Shown here: positions 6,452 to 15,517 of the stretch, in pieces
How positions within the stretch are numbered: position 1 is the first letter of the stretch
Layout of the letters: each line of letters starts with the position of its first letter
From: Methylotenera_A sp031369365
GTDB taxonomy: Bacteria; Pseudomonadota; Gammaproteobacteria; Burkholderiales; Methylophilaceae
Assembly: GCA_031369365.1 (NCBI GenBank)
Contig: JANMOP010000079.1
Span: 1-25,902 of the forward strand
Length of the DNA stretch: 25,902 nt
Direction: 5' to 3'
Notes under the pieces: model-generated
What the model was told of the DNA's origin: nothing
Databases searched by the model: none
The model's input: the letters and a program-made list of their open reading frames with translations, nothing else
Position numbers and translations under genes: made by a program

Positions 6452-9061
6452 ATGTCTAAATTACTGATTGTAGAATCACCTTCTAAAGCCAAAACGCTCA
6501 AAAAATACCTCGGTAACGATTTTGAAGTATTGGCTTCATACGGCCATATCCGCGACTTAATCCCCAAAAATGGTGCGGTTGACCCCGCCAATGGCTTTGC
6601 CATGAAATACGAAATTATCGAGCGCAATGCAAAACACATGGATGCGATTACCAAAGCGGTTAAAAGCGCCGATAGCGTTTATCTGGCAACCGATCCAGAT
6701 CGTGAAGGCGAGGCAATCTCTTGGCATATTGCCGAAATTTTAGCCGAGAAAAAGTTACTTAAAAATAAATTGCTTAAGCGCGTTGAGTTTAACGAGATTA
6801 CGCAAACCGCTGTGAAGCACGCTATAGACAACCCGCGTGATATTGCTATGAACTTGGTAAACGCCCAACAAGCACGTCGTGCGCTGGATTATTTGGTTGG
6901 CTTTAATTTATCACCATTATTGTGGAAAAAAATCCGCCGTGGCCTTTCTGCAGGCCGCGTACAAAGCCCTGCGCTACGTTTAATTGTAGAGCGCGAGCTA
7001 GAAATTGAAGCGTTTAAAAATCAAGAGTATTGGACGATTCACCTAGACGCGTTAAAACATGCGAATAAATTTAATGCAAAATTAGTACTGTTAAACAATG
7101 AAAAAGTAGAGCAATTTACGGTCATTAATCACGACCAGCAAGCGGATATTGTCGGTAAATTATTGCTAGCTTCGGCAGGCAAAACCACCGTTAGCCGTGT
7201 AGAAAAGAAACAACGTAGCCGCAGCCCTGCCGCACCGTTTACCACCTCCACCCTGCAACAAGAGGCGGTACGTAAACTTGGTTTTACGACATCTCGCGCT
7301 ATGCGCGTGGCACAGCAGCTGTATGAGGGCGTGGATGTTGGCTCTGGCACGGTTGGCTTGATTACTTATATGCGAACTGACTCTTTTAGCATGGCGACTG
7401 AAGCGGTGATGAGCATTCGCGATTATGTGAAGAAAAATTTTGAGGCAGATTATTTACCAAAATCGCCCATTATGTACAAAACCAAAGCCAAAAACGCGCA
7501 AGAAGCGCATGAGGCGATTCGCCCGACAGACATCAACCGCGCGCCTACAAAAATGCGCCAATATTTGAATGACGAGCAATTTAAGCTCTACGAAATGATT
7601 TGGAAGCGTAGTTTGGCTTGCCAAATGTCACCTGCTAAGTTTGATGCGGTCAGTGTCGATTTAGCCGTGGGTTCTGAAGCTAATTTATTCCGCGCTACTG
7701 GTCAGACTTTGGTGTTCCCCGGCTTTATCGCGGTGTATATGGAGGGTCGCGATGACGAAGAGGAAGAAGGCGAGAGCAAATTACCGCACTTAGAAACTGG
7801 CGAAATTTTGAACGTAGAAAAAATCTACGGCGACCAGCATTTTACCGAACCGCCGCCGCGTTACGGCGAGGCCAGTTTGGTGAAAATTTTAGAGGAATAC
7901 GGCATCGGCCGTCCTTCTACTTACGCTAGCATTATCAGTACGTTGCAAGACCGCGAATACGTGATACTCGACAAAAAACGCTTTACGCCGACCGATGTTG
8001 GCCGTGTAGTGGCTAAGTTTTTAACCGAACATTTCACTAAATATGTGGATTATGACTTTACCGCCAACCTAGAAAATGCGCTGGACAACGTGGCCGATGG
8101 CTCGCGCGAGTGGGTGCCGCTAATGGCAGAATTTTGGCAAGATTTTAACAACCAAATTATTAGCAAAGCCGATGTTGACCGCCCAGGTAACGAGCTGATT
8201 GACGAAGCTTGCCCAAAATGCGGCAAACCGCTGCAAAAACAATTAAGCAGATTTGGTACATTTATTGGCTGCACAGGTTATAACGATGAGCCAAAATGCG
8301 ATTACAAACGTAGCATGAATGGCACGGCGCAGGCAGGCGCTGACCCCGTGACCATCGGCGTGGACGCTGAATCTGGCAAAGAAATTTACTTGATGAATGG
8401 GCCGTATGGGCCGTATTTACAGGTGGGCGTGGCTGTAGAAGGTGAAAAGAAAAAACCAAAACGCGTGAGTATTCCTAAAGAAATACCAATTGCAAGTGTG
8501 AATATCGACACCGCCAATATGTTGCTTTCGCTGCCACGCGATTTAGGCCAGCACCCAGAAACCAACAAAAAAGTCATCGCCAATATTGGCCGTTTTGGCC
8601 CGTATGTGAATCACGATGCTAAGTTTAAATCGATTCCAAAAACCGAAAGCGTGTTTAGTATTGATTTGGCAGGCGCTGTGGCACTGCTAGCGGCCGCTAA
8701 CACAGGCCCAGCGCCAATATTAGAGCTTGGGGCACACCCAAGCGGCGAAGGCCGTATTGAGGTATTTGCAGGGCGTTATGGCCCGTATGTGCAACATGCA
8801 AAAATTCGCGCAACCTTACCAAAAAGCATGGCGCCAGAAGAGTTAACGCTAGATGAAGCACTTGGATTATTGGCTGAGAAAGCTGCGAAAGGCGAGCCAG
8901 CTAAAAAGACGATTACAAGAAAAACGGCTACTAAAAAAGCAATAGCGAAAAAACCTGTTGCTGAAAAAGCGGCTTCAAAAAAAGTTCCTGCAAAAAAAGC
9001 GCCCGCTAAGAAGGCTGCTGAAAAAAAGACTACTACTAAGAAAATTGCTGCTAAAAAATAA
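6452..9061 (+). CDS. topA: DNA topoisomerase I (type IA)
   Basis: TopA relaxes negative supercoils by transient single-strand cleavage. This copy is 869 residues. The TOPRIM domain begins at once (LLIVESPSKAKT, catalytic E8; ATDPDREGEAISWH). The active-site tyrosine is Y306 in GLITYMRTDS, equivalent to Y319 of E. coli. One four-cysteine zinc ribbon starts at C587 (CPKCG ... GCTGYNDEPKC). Further C-terminal modules with GPYGPYLQVG- and FGPYV-type motifs follow. The last ~55 residues are almost only Lys, Ala and Thr, a histone-H1-like tail probably used for DNA binding. Such tails are common in betaproteobacterial TopA. It is monocistronic, with a terminator 20 bases after the stop. Confidence 0.98.
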   Translation: MSKLLIVESPSKAKTLKKYLGNDFEVLASYGHIRDLIPKNGAVDPANGFAMKYEIIERNAKHMDAITKAVKSADSVYLATDPDREGEAISWHIAEILAEKKLLKNKLLKRVEFNEITQTAVKHAIDNPRDIAMNLVNAQQARRALDYLVGFNLSPLLWKKIRRGLSAGRVQSPALRLIVERELEIEAFKNQEYWTIHLDALKHANKFNAKLVLLNNEKVEQFTVINHDQQADIVGKLLLASAGKTTVSRVEKKQRSRSPAAPFTTSTLQQEAVRKLGFTTSRAMRVAQQLYEGVDVGSGTVGLITYMRTDSFSMATEAVMSIRDYVKKNFEADYLPKSPIMYKTKAKNAQEAHEAIRPTDINRAPTKMRQYLNDEQFKLYEMIWKRSLACQMSPAKFDAVSVDLAVGSEANLFRATGQTLVFPGFIAVYMEGRDDEEEEGESKLPHLETGEILNVEKIYGDQHFTEPPPRYGEASLVKILEEYGIGRPSTYASIISTLQDREYVILDKKRFTPTDVGRVVAKFLTEHFTKYVDYDFTANLENALDNVADGSREWVPLMAEFWQDFNNQIISKADVDRPGNELIDEACPKCGKPLQKQLSRFGTFIGCTGYNDEPKCDYKRSMNGTAQAGADPVTIGVDAESGKEIYLMNGPYGPYLQVGVAVEGEKKKPKRVSIPKEIPIASVNIDTANMLLSLPRDLGQHPETNKKVIANIGRFGPYVNHDAKFKSIPKTESVFSIDLAGAVALLAAANTGPAPILELGAHPSGEGRIEVFAGRYGPYVQHAKIRATLPKSMAPEELTLDEALGLLAEKAAKGEPAKKTITRKTATKKAIAKKPVAEKAASKKVPAKKAPAKKAAEKKTTTKKIAAKK

Positions 9062-9081
9062 TTGTTAAGATTGTGCTAATA

Positions 9082-9122
9082 AAAACGGCGCTGAATTCAT
9101 TCAACGCCGTTTTTTGTTTTTT
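9082..9122 (+). terminator. Rho-independent terminator of topA
   Basis: AACGGCG (9084-9090) pairs with CGCCGTT (9105-9111). A one-base mismatch is followed by an inner TGAA/TTCA pair, and a T-rich run to 9122 completes the signal. Confidence 0.85.
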
Positions 9123-9150
9123 TGCTGTTTGTAGTCTATTTATTGATAGC

Positions 9151-10218
9151 TTAAGAAATGCTGCCAGCCATTATTTCGTTAGGTGACTGGCCTGTTGTGG
9201 TGGGTAAAACCTCGTTATTATATTCTATCCATTTACGAATACGATTGGCATCACCAATACGCGTAAACTTGCCATTAGAATCTAGCAATACAATAATCAT
9301 AGGCTCACCAGCTATAATTGCTTGCATCACTAAACAGCGTCCCGCCTCATTAATAAAGCCCGTTTTAGACAAGCCAATTTGCCATTCACCACCGCGTACC
9401 AAACCATTAGTATTAACGAAGTTTACAGGATACTCACGATTTTGCAGATACACCTCATGTGATGGGCTAGTAGTAGCTAAACGAATTTCTGGGTATTGAA
9501 AAGCAGCCTTGACCAATTTGGCTAAATCTTCTGCGGTAGATACATTTTCGCTATCTAACCCCGTAGCATCAACAAAATGTGTATTTTTTAAACCTAGTTC
9601 GACAGCTTTAAAATTCATGGCTTTTACAAAAGCTAATCTACCACCAGGAAAATTATGCGCCAGAGCAGATGCAGCGCGGTTTTCAGAGGACATCAAAGCT
9701 AGCTGCAACATATCGCTACGACTAAGCCCAGACCCAACAGATAGCCTAGATCTTGTGCCTTTAAGATAATCTACATCCTCTTCAGATACATATATTTCAT
9801 CATCAAGTGATTGATTAGCATCCAGCATGACCATGGCAGTCATTAACTTAGTAATAGAGGCAATTGGAGCAAGCTGATTGGTATTTTTAGCGTAAACAAT
9901 TTCACCCGTATTTTGATTGACAATTAACGCCTTGCTAGAAGCAAGCTGCAATATCCCACTGCCGTCGTATTTTTCGCCAAATATGGTTTTTTGCTGATTT
10001 TCTAATTGTATTGGGTGCGTTGCACGCAATTTAAAACTAACCTTCTGTCTATTAGCCTTATAGCGGCTAGAGATACGATGTTTAGTTAAAACATTTTTTT
10101 GGCTGGTAAGAATGCGTTTATGTGACTTTTTATGTGCAGCTAGTAGCTCAACTGGCGTCACAACAAAAGTGAGCGCCACATAAAATATCATCATTCTTTT
10201 AAAAATTAAATCCATCAT
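9151..10218 (-). CDS. pbpG: D-alanyl-D-alanine endopeptidase (PBP7/PbpG-like)
   Basis: This is a penicillin-binding serine peptidase of the S11 family, expected to cut D-Ala-meso-DAP cross-links in periplasmic peptidoglycan. It is 355 residues. The N-terminal hydrophobic segment (about residues 9-28) is a signal peptide ending near ELLAA. A basic linker of about 50 residues follows. The three catalytic motifs are present: SITK (121-124), SEN (178-180) and KTG (285-287). Family-typical stretches are APIASITKLMTAMVMLD and THFVDATGLD. ATG 10218 has GAGG 9 nt upstream and a near-consensus promoter behind that; the adjacent second ATG is an alternative. Assignment to the PBP7 endopeptidase branch rather than a DacA-type carboxypeptidase rests on overall resemblance and the short C-terminus. 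Confidence 0.9.
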   Translation of the reverse strand: MMDLIFKRMMIFYVALTFVVTPVELLAAHKKSHKRILTSQKNVLTKHRISSRYKANRQKVSFKLRATHPIQLENQQKTIFGEKYDGSGILQLASSKALIVNQNTGEIVYAKNTNQLAPIASITKLMTAMVMLDANQSLDDEIYVSEEDVDYLKGTRSRLSVGSGLSRSDMLQLALMSSENRAASALAHNFPGGRLAFVKAMNFKAVELGLKNTHFVDATGLDSENVSTAEDLAKLVKAAFQYPEIRLATTSPSHEVYLQNREYPVNFVNTNGLVRGGEWQIGLSKTGFINEAGRCLVMQAIIAGEPMIIVLLDSNGKFTRIGDANRIRKWIEYNNEVLPTTTGQSPNEIMAGSIS

Positions 10219-10245
10219 GACCAGTAACCTCGAACAATTGATTTG

Positions 10246-10274
10246 ATAATAAGCAGTAATTGTTTGTATGTCAA
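10246..10274 (-). promoter_or_regulatory. Strong sigma70 promoter for the endopeptidase gene
   Basis: On the minus strand, a perfect -35 TTGACA (10274-10269) is followed by exactly 17 bp and the -10 TATTAT (10251-10246). The predicted start near 10239 gives a leader of about 20 nt containing GAGG. This is the best-matching promoter seen in the window. Confidence 0.75.
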
Positions 10275-10328
10275 TTACTTAGCACATATTTATAAAATTA
10301 ATATTAACTTTTAAGATCTGTGACCATT

Positions 10329-10357
10329 TTGACACGTTTAATAAATTTTATTAAAAA
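10329..10357 (+). promoter_or_regulatory. Candidate gcvH promoter
   Basis: Perfect TTGACA (10329-10334), 17 bp, then TAAAAA (10352-10357), a 4/6 match. It is the best plus-strand candidate in the 232-bp divergent gap between the endopeptidase gene and gcvH. The leader would be about 85 nt. Confidence 0.35.
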
Positions 10358-10450
10358 AACTGAACATTGTGCGAAAATTAGAAAAGCACAGTACTACAAT
10401 TTTATTTTAAATTAAAATTTTTAGCCCCCAATAATTCATAAGGTCTGACT

Positions 10451-10834
10451 ATGAAACTACCAAATCAGTTGCATTACACTAAAGAGCATTTATGGGTGCT
10501 CCAAGAGCCGCATGGATATTGGCTTGCAGGCATTACTGATTACGCACAAGATTTACTTGGGGATATTGTTTTTATCGAGCCACCTAAGCTGGGCGATGTG
10601 CTGGTAAATGGCACGCCGTGCGGCATTGTTGAATCGGTGAAAACAGGCTCAGATTTACATGCGCCGATGAACGGCGTGGTGACCGAAATTAATGAGGATT
10701 TATTAAACGCGCCAGAAGGCATTAACGACAAGCCTTATGCCGCATGGATATTCAAGTTTAAGCCAGATGACGTGACTGAAACCACGCACTTTTTAAGCGC
10801 TGAGGCATACAAAACTTTAATTGATGCTGCTTAG
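10451..10834 (+). CDS. gcvH: Glycine cleavage system H protein
   Basis: GcvH is the lipoyl carrier that shuttles the aminomethyl group between the P, T and L proteins of glycine cleavage. It is 127 residues, the normal length. The lipoylated lysine is K64 in ESVKTGSDLHAP (61-72), and the flanks LGDIVFIEPPKLGD and GVVTEINEDL are standard. The start ATG follows AAGG at a good distance. gcvT and gcvP are not beside it, so its partners must lie elsewhere if the pathway is complete. It ends tail-to-tail with the next minus-strand gene, one base apart, with no terminator between them. Confidence 0.96.
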   Translation: MKLPNQLHYTKEHLWVLQEPHGYWLAGITDYAQDLLGDIVFIEPPKLGDVLVNGTPCGIVESVKTGSDLHAPMNGVVTEINEDLLNAPEGINDKPYAAWIFKFKPDDVTETTHFLSAEAYKTLIDAA

Positions 10835-10835
10835 C

Positions 10836-12299
10836 TTATTTTGGTAACACAAACTTAACTTTAAGTAATAAGTCTTGTAACTCTGTCGTTAATTGATTGC
10901 GTAAATCAAGCTCTAAGCTGGGTAGAGAAACCGCCATTATTTGTTGAATATTATCACGCAACACCTCTTGCACCGCAGGTAAATCGCCGTTGATGGTGGT
11001 TAAGAAATTATCCCGCAACTGCATGCTTTGGGCTGTCATCTCATCGGCAAATTTAGCTTTAACTTCATCGACAGCAGCCGCATAAATACTCGGGATAGCT
11101 TCATTAAAAGTAGTACCCATCTGCGATAAAATATCGGCCTGGAGCAAGCTCATTTGCTGTTGTAAATCTTGTTTAGCATTTTGATTCAAAATCAGAAAAT
11201 TAGCTGCCAGCGCATCGCCCAATTGCACTTGATGATTGCTGATAGATTGCACCTGAAACGCCTGCATCTCTTGATTTAAACGCTCACCAATCTGCGCGGT
11301 AATAGCCTCCTGCTGCTCTGTTACAGCGGCAGTGTAAATTGACGGCATGGCCTCAATAAATGTTGCGCGCATTTCAGCTAAAGCTTCAGAGCGCATGGCT
11401 TGCAACTGCGCTTGTAATTCGCCTTTGCCTTGCAGCTGAATAGATTCAAAAACCTGCTGCATTTCTTGCTCTAACAACGCCTGATGATTGCCCAACGATT
11501 GCGCTTGAAACGCCTGCATCTCTTGATTTAAACGCTCACCAATCTGCGTGGCGATTGCCCCCTGCTGCTCTGACACGGCGGCAGTGTAAATAGACGGCAT
11601 AGCCTCAATAAATGTCGCGCGCATTTCAGCTAAAGATTCAGATTGCATGGCTTGCAACTGCGTTTTTAACTCGTCTTTACCTTGCTGATGGATAAATTGA
11701 AAAACCTGCTGCATTTCTTGCTCTAACAAAGCCTGATGATTGCCCAACGATTGCGCTTGAAATGCGCTTAGTTGCTGGCTGATATCTTGCATAATTCGCG
11801 CGCTGGCGTCAGTTTGTATGGCTTCTACTTGCGAGCCAATTTGCCTATTAGCTGTGTTTACAGCGGTTTGCATTAGCTCTGAAAGCGTGGTGTCAAATTT
11901 TGAGATTGCGTCCGTTTGTAAACCTGCAATCTCTTCAGAAAGATTATTAAACACCGTTTTGGCACTAGCTTGGTACATGCGAGGCAAATCTGTTTTTAAG
12001 TCTGCTTTGGTTTTATCAACAAAATCAACCGTTCTAGCTTCTATAGTGGCTTGCAAAGTTAAAATCTCGTCTTGAATCACCTTAACTAAATCTTGCTCAA
12101 GCGCATCACGCACGCTCTCAGTGACCGTTTTGGCAATGTCGGCTTCTAACCTAGGTTTGATATGCGCGGCTATGCGCGCAATCAATTCTGGGGTAATTAA
12201 AGTCGTGTCATCCTGCCGTGTCGCCCTAAGCCCCACATCTGCAGTGGTTTTCGGCTGGTAAACCTCGGTAAGAAGGGGTATTTTTTTATCTGTCACCAT
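10836..12299 (-). CDS. Hypothetical coiled-coil protein with 84-residue tandem repeats
   Basis: I do not recognise this family. The protein is 487 residues, rich in Gln, Ala, Glu and Leu, and has no Cys or Trp. It has no signal peptide or membrane segment, so it is probably a cytoplasmic, long alpha-helical protein. Residues 179-262 and 263-346 are near-identical 84-residue repeats, each starting AFQAQSLGNHQALLEQEMQQ and containing EAMPSIYTAAV. Residues 347-430 are a diverged third copy (EAIPSIYAAAV). A related motif (DLPRMYQASA) occurs at 104-113. It begins 22 nt after holC and is the last gene of the pepA-holC unit. Matches of such proteins to apolipoprotein-like models usually reflect helix composition only, so no function is proposed. 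Confidence 0.85.
   Translation of the reverse strand: MVTDKKIPLLTEVYQPKTTADVGLRATRQDDTTLITPELIARIAAHIKPRLEADIAKTVTESVRDALEQDLVKVIQDEILTLQATIEARTVDFVDKTKADLKTDLPRMYQASAKTVFNNLSEEIAGLQTDAISKFDTTLSELMQTAVNTANRQIGSQVEAIQTDASARIMQDISQQLSAFQAQSLGNHQALLEQEMQQVFQFIHQQGKDELKTQLQAMQSESLAEMRATFIEAMPSIYTAAVSEQQGAIATQIGERLNQEMQAFQAQSLGNHQALLEQEMQQVFESIQLQGKGELQAQLQAMRSEALAEMRATFIEAMPSIYTAAVTEQQEAITAQIGERLNQEMQAFQVQSISNHQVQLGDALAANFLILNQNAKQDLQQQMSLLQADILSQMGTTFNEAIPSIYAAAVDEVKAKFADEMTAQSMQLRDNFLTTINGDLPAVQEVLRDNIQQIMAVSLPSLELDLRNQLTTELQDLLLKVKFVLPK
11010..11765 (-). repeat. Three in-frame 252-bp tandem repeats
   Basis: In gene order the units are 11765-11514, 11513-11262 and 11261-11010. The first two are nearly identical at DNA and protein level; the third is clearly related but diverged. 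They lie wholly inside the coiled-coil gene and keep its frame, so copy number could change by recombination without breaking it. Confidence 0.85.
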
Positions 12300-12321
12300 G
12301 TTCTCTATTCAAAACGTTTTT

Positions 12322-12765
12322 TTAATTGAGCTTAATTTGCGCGTAGTTTGTACTTTTAATTTCATAGCCTCTATCGCGATAAAATTTAAACCGTGCTCGC
12401 GCAGACATTTTATCTTGCTCATCATCGCTCACCAACTCAACTAACTGCGTAAATCTACTAAAAAAAATAGGTTCATGTGTCGTTAAATTAATCAGCATAT
12501 CGTCTTGTGTAATGCTGTTAATTACACCATCGCCCTGCGAGGAAATAACCACGGGCGTTACAGAGGATAGCGAAGAGTGAGCGCGTACATTCGGCAAAAA
12601 ACTCTCGGCTTTATTTTGCCATAAGCTCACACTTACATCGCTCGCCATTTTTTCGTCCGTAGCCAACACCATTACTTGGCGGCGCTTGCTCAGCGCAGAT
12701 TGTACCAAATCAAAAATGACCTGCTGCTTATCGACTACATTAAAATAAAAATCTATGCGCGTCAT
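12322..12765 (-). CDS. holC: DNA polymerase III subunit chi
   Basis: Chi links the clamp-loader complex (through psi) to single-strand binding protein. The product is 147 residues, the same length as E. coli HolC. The N-terminus MTRIDFYFNVVDKQQVIFDLVQSAL, the run RRQVMVLATDEKMASDV and FFSRFTQLVELVSDDEQDKMSARARFKFYRDRGYEIK all fit the HolC family. It starts 5 nt after the pepA stop and so is co-transcribed with it. The pepA-holC pairing is widely conserved in proteobacteria, which supports the call. Confidence 0.93.
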   Translation of the reverse strand: MTRIDFYFNVVDKQQVIFDLVQSALSKRRQVMVLATDEKMASDVSVSLWQNKAESFLPNVRAHSSLSSVTPVVISSQGDGVINSITQDDMLINLTTHEPIFFSRFTQLVELVSDDEQDKMSARARFKFYRDRGYEIKSTNYAQIKLN

Positions 12766-12770
12766 TTATA

Positions 12771-14258
12771 TTAATTAGCTTTTTGTGCTCTTTGCACGAG
12801 GAATGTCGTCAAAAGTGGCACTGGGCGGCCTGTTCCACCTTTTTCCTTGCCACTTTTCCACGCTGTGCCAGCAATATCTAAGTGCGCCCAATCGTATTTT
12901 TTGGCAAAACGCGATAAAAAGCAAGCCGCAGTAATACTACCGCCAGCGCGCCCGCCAATATTGGCCATATCGGCAAAATTACTATCGAGCTGGGTTTGAA
13001 ACTCTTCCCACAATGGCATGTGCCAAGCTCTATCGTGTGCTTTTTCGCCCGCCGCCAATAGTTCATGTGCCAGCGCATCTTTGTTGCTGAATAAGCCGCT
13101 TGGATGATGCCCAAGTGCGATTACGCAAGCGCCTGTTAGCGTGGCGATATCCACCACCGCGCTTGGCTCAAAGCGCTCGGCATAGGTCAATGCATCGCAT
13201 AAAATCAAGCGGCCTTCAGCATCGGTATTAAGCACTTCAATGGTTAAGCCAGACATGCTTGTTAAAATATCCCCTGGTTTAATCGCGCCAGCATCTGGCA
13301 TATTTTCGCAAGTGGCAATTAAGCCAATGGCATTAATAGCCAAATTCATCTCGCCAATGGCTTTAAACGTGCCTAATACACTGGCAGCCCCGCACATGTC
13401 ATACTTCATTTCGTCCATATCGCCGCCAGGTTTTAACGAAATGCCACCTGTATCAAAGGTGATGCCCTTACCCACCAATACGGTAGGTTTTTGGTCTTTT
13501 TTGCCTTTTAAATGCTGCAAAATAATAAAACGTGGCGGTTCTACGCTACCTTGTGCAACGCCTAAGAATGAGCCCATACCCAGCTTTTCGATTTCGGCTT
13601 TATCCAAAACCTCCACTTTAAAACCATAGGTAGTAGCAAGTTCTTTTGCTTGTTCGCCCAAAAAAGTGGGTGTGCAAATATTGGGTGGTAAATTGCCTAA
13701 ATCTTTAGCTAGGCTTACCCCTAAACTGATGGCCAAGCCATGTTTTACGCCAGCTTCAGCTTGTGCAATTTCAGATTCAGCTACATGAATTGCAATGTTT
13801 TTTAAGGCTTTTGGCTCAGCTTTTTTAAGCTTGATAGCATTCACTTGATAAGTCGCATCCATGACCACCTCGACCATTTGCGCTACCTTGCTGTGAATAT
13901 CCGATTTTTTTATGGCTATTTCTGCCAAGAAAAAACTCGCACTCACAACGCCTTTAGGCAAAGCTTTAACCGCAGCCCGCACTGCTTGGCGATAATGCTG
14001 CTCGCTAAATTCCGCTTGCTTGCCTAAACCCACCAATAAAACACGCGTAGCTGCAACTGCCCCCACATTGTGAAGTAACAACGTGGCATTTAATTTGCCA
14101 TCTATATCGCCACTTTTTAATACAGCGCTAATTGCTTTATTAGAAGCCGCATCCAAATTATTTACGGCATCAGTTGCTTTTCCGCCTTCAAATACGCCTA
14201 CAATCACACAATCTGTGCGTTGTTTTTCAGGATTTCCATTTATTATGCTAAATTCCAC
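12771..14258 (-). CDS. pepA: Leucyl aminopeptidase (M17 family, PepA)
   Basis: This is a two-metal cytosolic aminopeptidase removing N-terminal residues from peptides; in some bacteria it also binds DNA in recombination and regulation. It is 495 residues. The catalytic and metal ligands align with E. coli PepA at a constant offset: K264, D269 (GKGITFDTGG), K276, D287, and D346, E348 and R350 in the M17 signature NTDAEGRL (344-351). The start is GTG 14258, preceded by AAGGA at a 6-nt spacing, which supports it strongly. It heads a pepA-holC-coiled-coil operon and is divergent from lptF across 132 bp, an arrangement common in proteobacteria. Confidence 0.97.
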   Translation of the reverse strand: MEFSIINGNPEKQRTDCVIVGVFEGGKATDAVNNLDAASNKAISAVLKSGDIDGKLNATLLLHNVGAVAATRVLLVGLGKQAEFSEQHYRQAVRAAVKALPKGVVSASFFLAEIAIKKSDIHSKVAQMVEVVMDATYQVNAIKLKKAEPKALKNIAIHVAESEIAQAEAGVKHGLAISLGVSLAKDLGNLPPNICTPTFLGEQAKELATTYGFKVEVLDKAEIEKLGMGSFLGVAQGSVEPPRFIILQHLKGKKDQKPTVLVGKGITFDTGGISLKPGGDMDEMKYDMCGAASVLGTFKAIGEMNLAINAIGLIATCENMPDAGAIKPGDILTSMSGLTIEVLNTDAEGRLILCDALTYAERFEPSAVVDIATLTGACVIALGHHPSGLFSNKDALAHELLAAGEKAHDRAWHMPLWEEFQTQLDSNFADMANIGGRAGGSITAACFLSRFAKKYDWAHLDIAGTAWKSGKEKGGTGRPVPLLTTFLVQRAQKAN

Positions 14259-14390
14259 TGTATGTCCTTTTTTAACTAAGTTTAAGTTGATTTTACTTTA
14301 TTTAACTAATTTATCTAGCGTTTTATTCCATACGTTTTTATTCGAAATAAAAGCGCAATATTCAACCATGTTTAATTTGAAATAATTTAA

Positions 14391-15512
14391 TTGAAAATAT
14401 TCAAAAAATCTTTATCTTACGAGCTGATCAACACCGCTGGCGCGATGTTCTTAATACTTATCGGCATTGTTGTCGCTCAACGGGCTGGTATTTTGGTGAG
14501 ATTGGCTGCAAAAGGTATTTTGCCTAATGATGCGATTAATACTTTACTCGGCTTCAACATGGTGAAATTCTTGCCCATGATTTTATCTTTAAGTATTTTT
14601 TTGGCGGTTTTGATGACTTTAAGCCGCTGGCATCGCGATTCTGAAATGGTCATTTGGTTTAGCTCTGGTCTTGGACTTAATAGCTGGATACGCCCAATTT
14701 TAACTTTTGCCGTGCCTGTCATTGCCATTATTACCGTATTAAGCCTTTGGGTAATGCCTTGGGCCACGCAAAAAGGGCAAGATTACAAGGTGCAACTTAA
14801 AAGTCGCGATGAGTTATCTTCTATTAGCCCTGGAGTATTTAAAGAATCCAACAGTGGCGACCGTGTCTATTTTGTGGAAAGTTTTGATGAGCTTGGTAAC
14901 GTTGTTAAAAACATATTTGTACAATCTACTCAGCACCAAAAAACTGGGGTAATTGTGGCTAGCATTGGCAGCCGCGAAAAAGTAGAAAATGGCGATAATT
15001 TTTTGGTGTTAGGGCAAGGTCGGCGCTACGAAAGCAAACCTAATTCTGCTGAAGTTTCGAGCACCGAATTTGAGCGTTATGCCATTCGCGTGCAAACCAA
15101 AGAAGCCACGCCAGAGCCATATACAAAACAAGCGCTCACCACCAAACAACTTTTAGCAGATACCACCAATTTTGGCAATAACGCAGAGCTACAATGGCGG
15201 TTTGCTATCCCAATATCTGCGTTCATTTTGGTACTACTGGCAATTCCGTTGAGCTTTGTTGACCCGCGCGCAGGGCGCTCACTCAATCTTATTTTTGCAC
15301 TCTTTATTTACATTATCTACAACAATATGCTCAGTATTTTTCAAGCTTGGGTAACACAAGGAAGGCTTGATGCTATGCCTGGCTTATGGCCTGTGCATGG
15401 AATTTTCTTATCACTTACTTTTTATATGTTTTATCGGCGCAATTATTTGCTACCGCTGTTACCCAATTTTAGCGCCTTAAAACAATTGATGAATATTTGG
15501 AAAAGAACTTAA
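14391..15512 (+). CDS. lptF: LPS export ABC transporter permease LptF
   Basis: LptF is one of the two inner-membrane permeases which, with LptG and the ATPase LptB, extract lipopolysaccharide and pass it to LptC and the outer membrane. It is 373 residues. Hydrophobic segments near the N-terminus (about 13-30 and 55-75), one near 100-120 and three at the C-terminus flank a large periplasmic domain (about 125-265), the usual LptF layout. The start appears to be TTG at 14391, giving KIFKKSLSYELINTAGAMFL, which matches the family N-terminus. No in-frame ATG or clear Shine-Dalgarno lies upstream. lptG follows 5 nt later, so the two are one operon. Confidence 0.95.
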   Translation: MKIFKKSLSYELINTAGAMFLILIGIVVAQRAGILVRLAAKGILPNDAINTLLGFNMVKFLPMILSLSIFLAVLMTLSRWHRDSEMVIWFSSGLGLNSWIRPILTFAVPVIAIITVLSLWVMPWATQKGQDYKVQLKSRDELSSISPGVFKESNSGDRVYFVESFDELGNVVKNIFVQSTQHQKTGVIVASIGSREKVENGDNFLVLGQGRRYESKPNSAEVSSTEFERYAIRVQTKEATPEPYTKQALTTKQLLADTTNFGNNAELQWRFAIPISAFILVLLAIPLSFVDPRAGRSLNLIFALFIYIIYNNMLSIFQAWVTQGRLDAMPGLWPVHGIFLSLTFYMFYRRNYLLPLLPNFSALKQLMNIWKRT

Positions 15513-15517
15513 TCGCG

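Noticed and set aside
8890..9058. Lys/Ala-rich end of TopA as a separate or foreign element
   Set aside because: Such tails are usual in betaproteobacterial TopA and the frame is continuous.
13240..13629. 129-codon plus-strand frame inside pepA
   Set aside because: Antisense shadow of a conserved enzyme whose catalytic residues all align.
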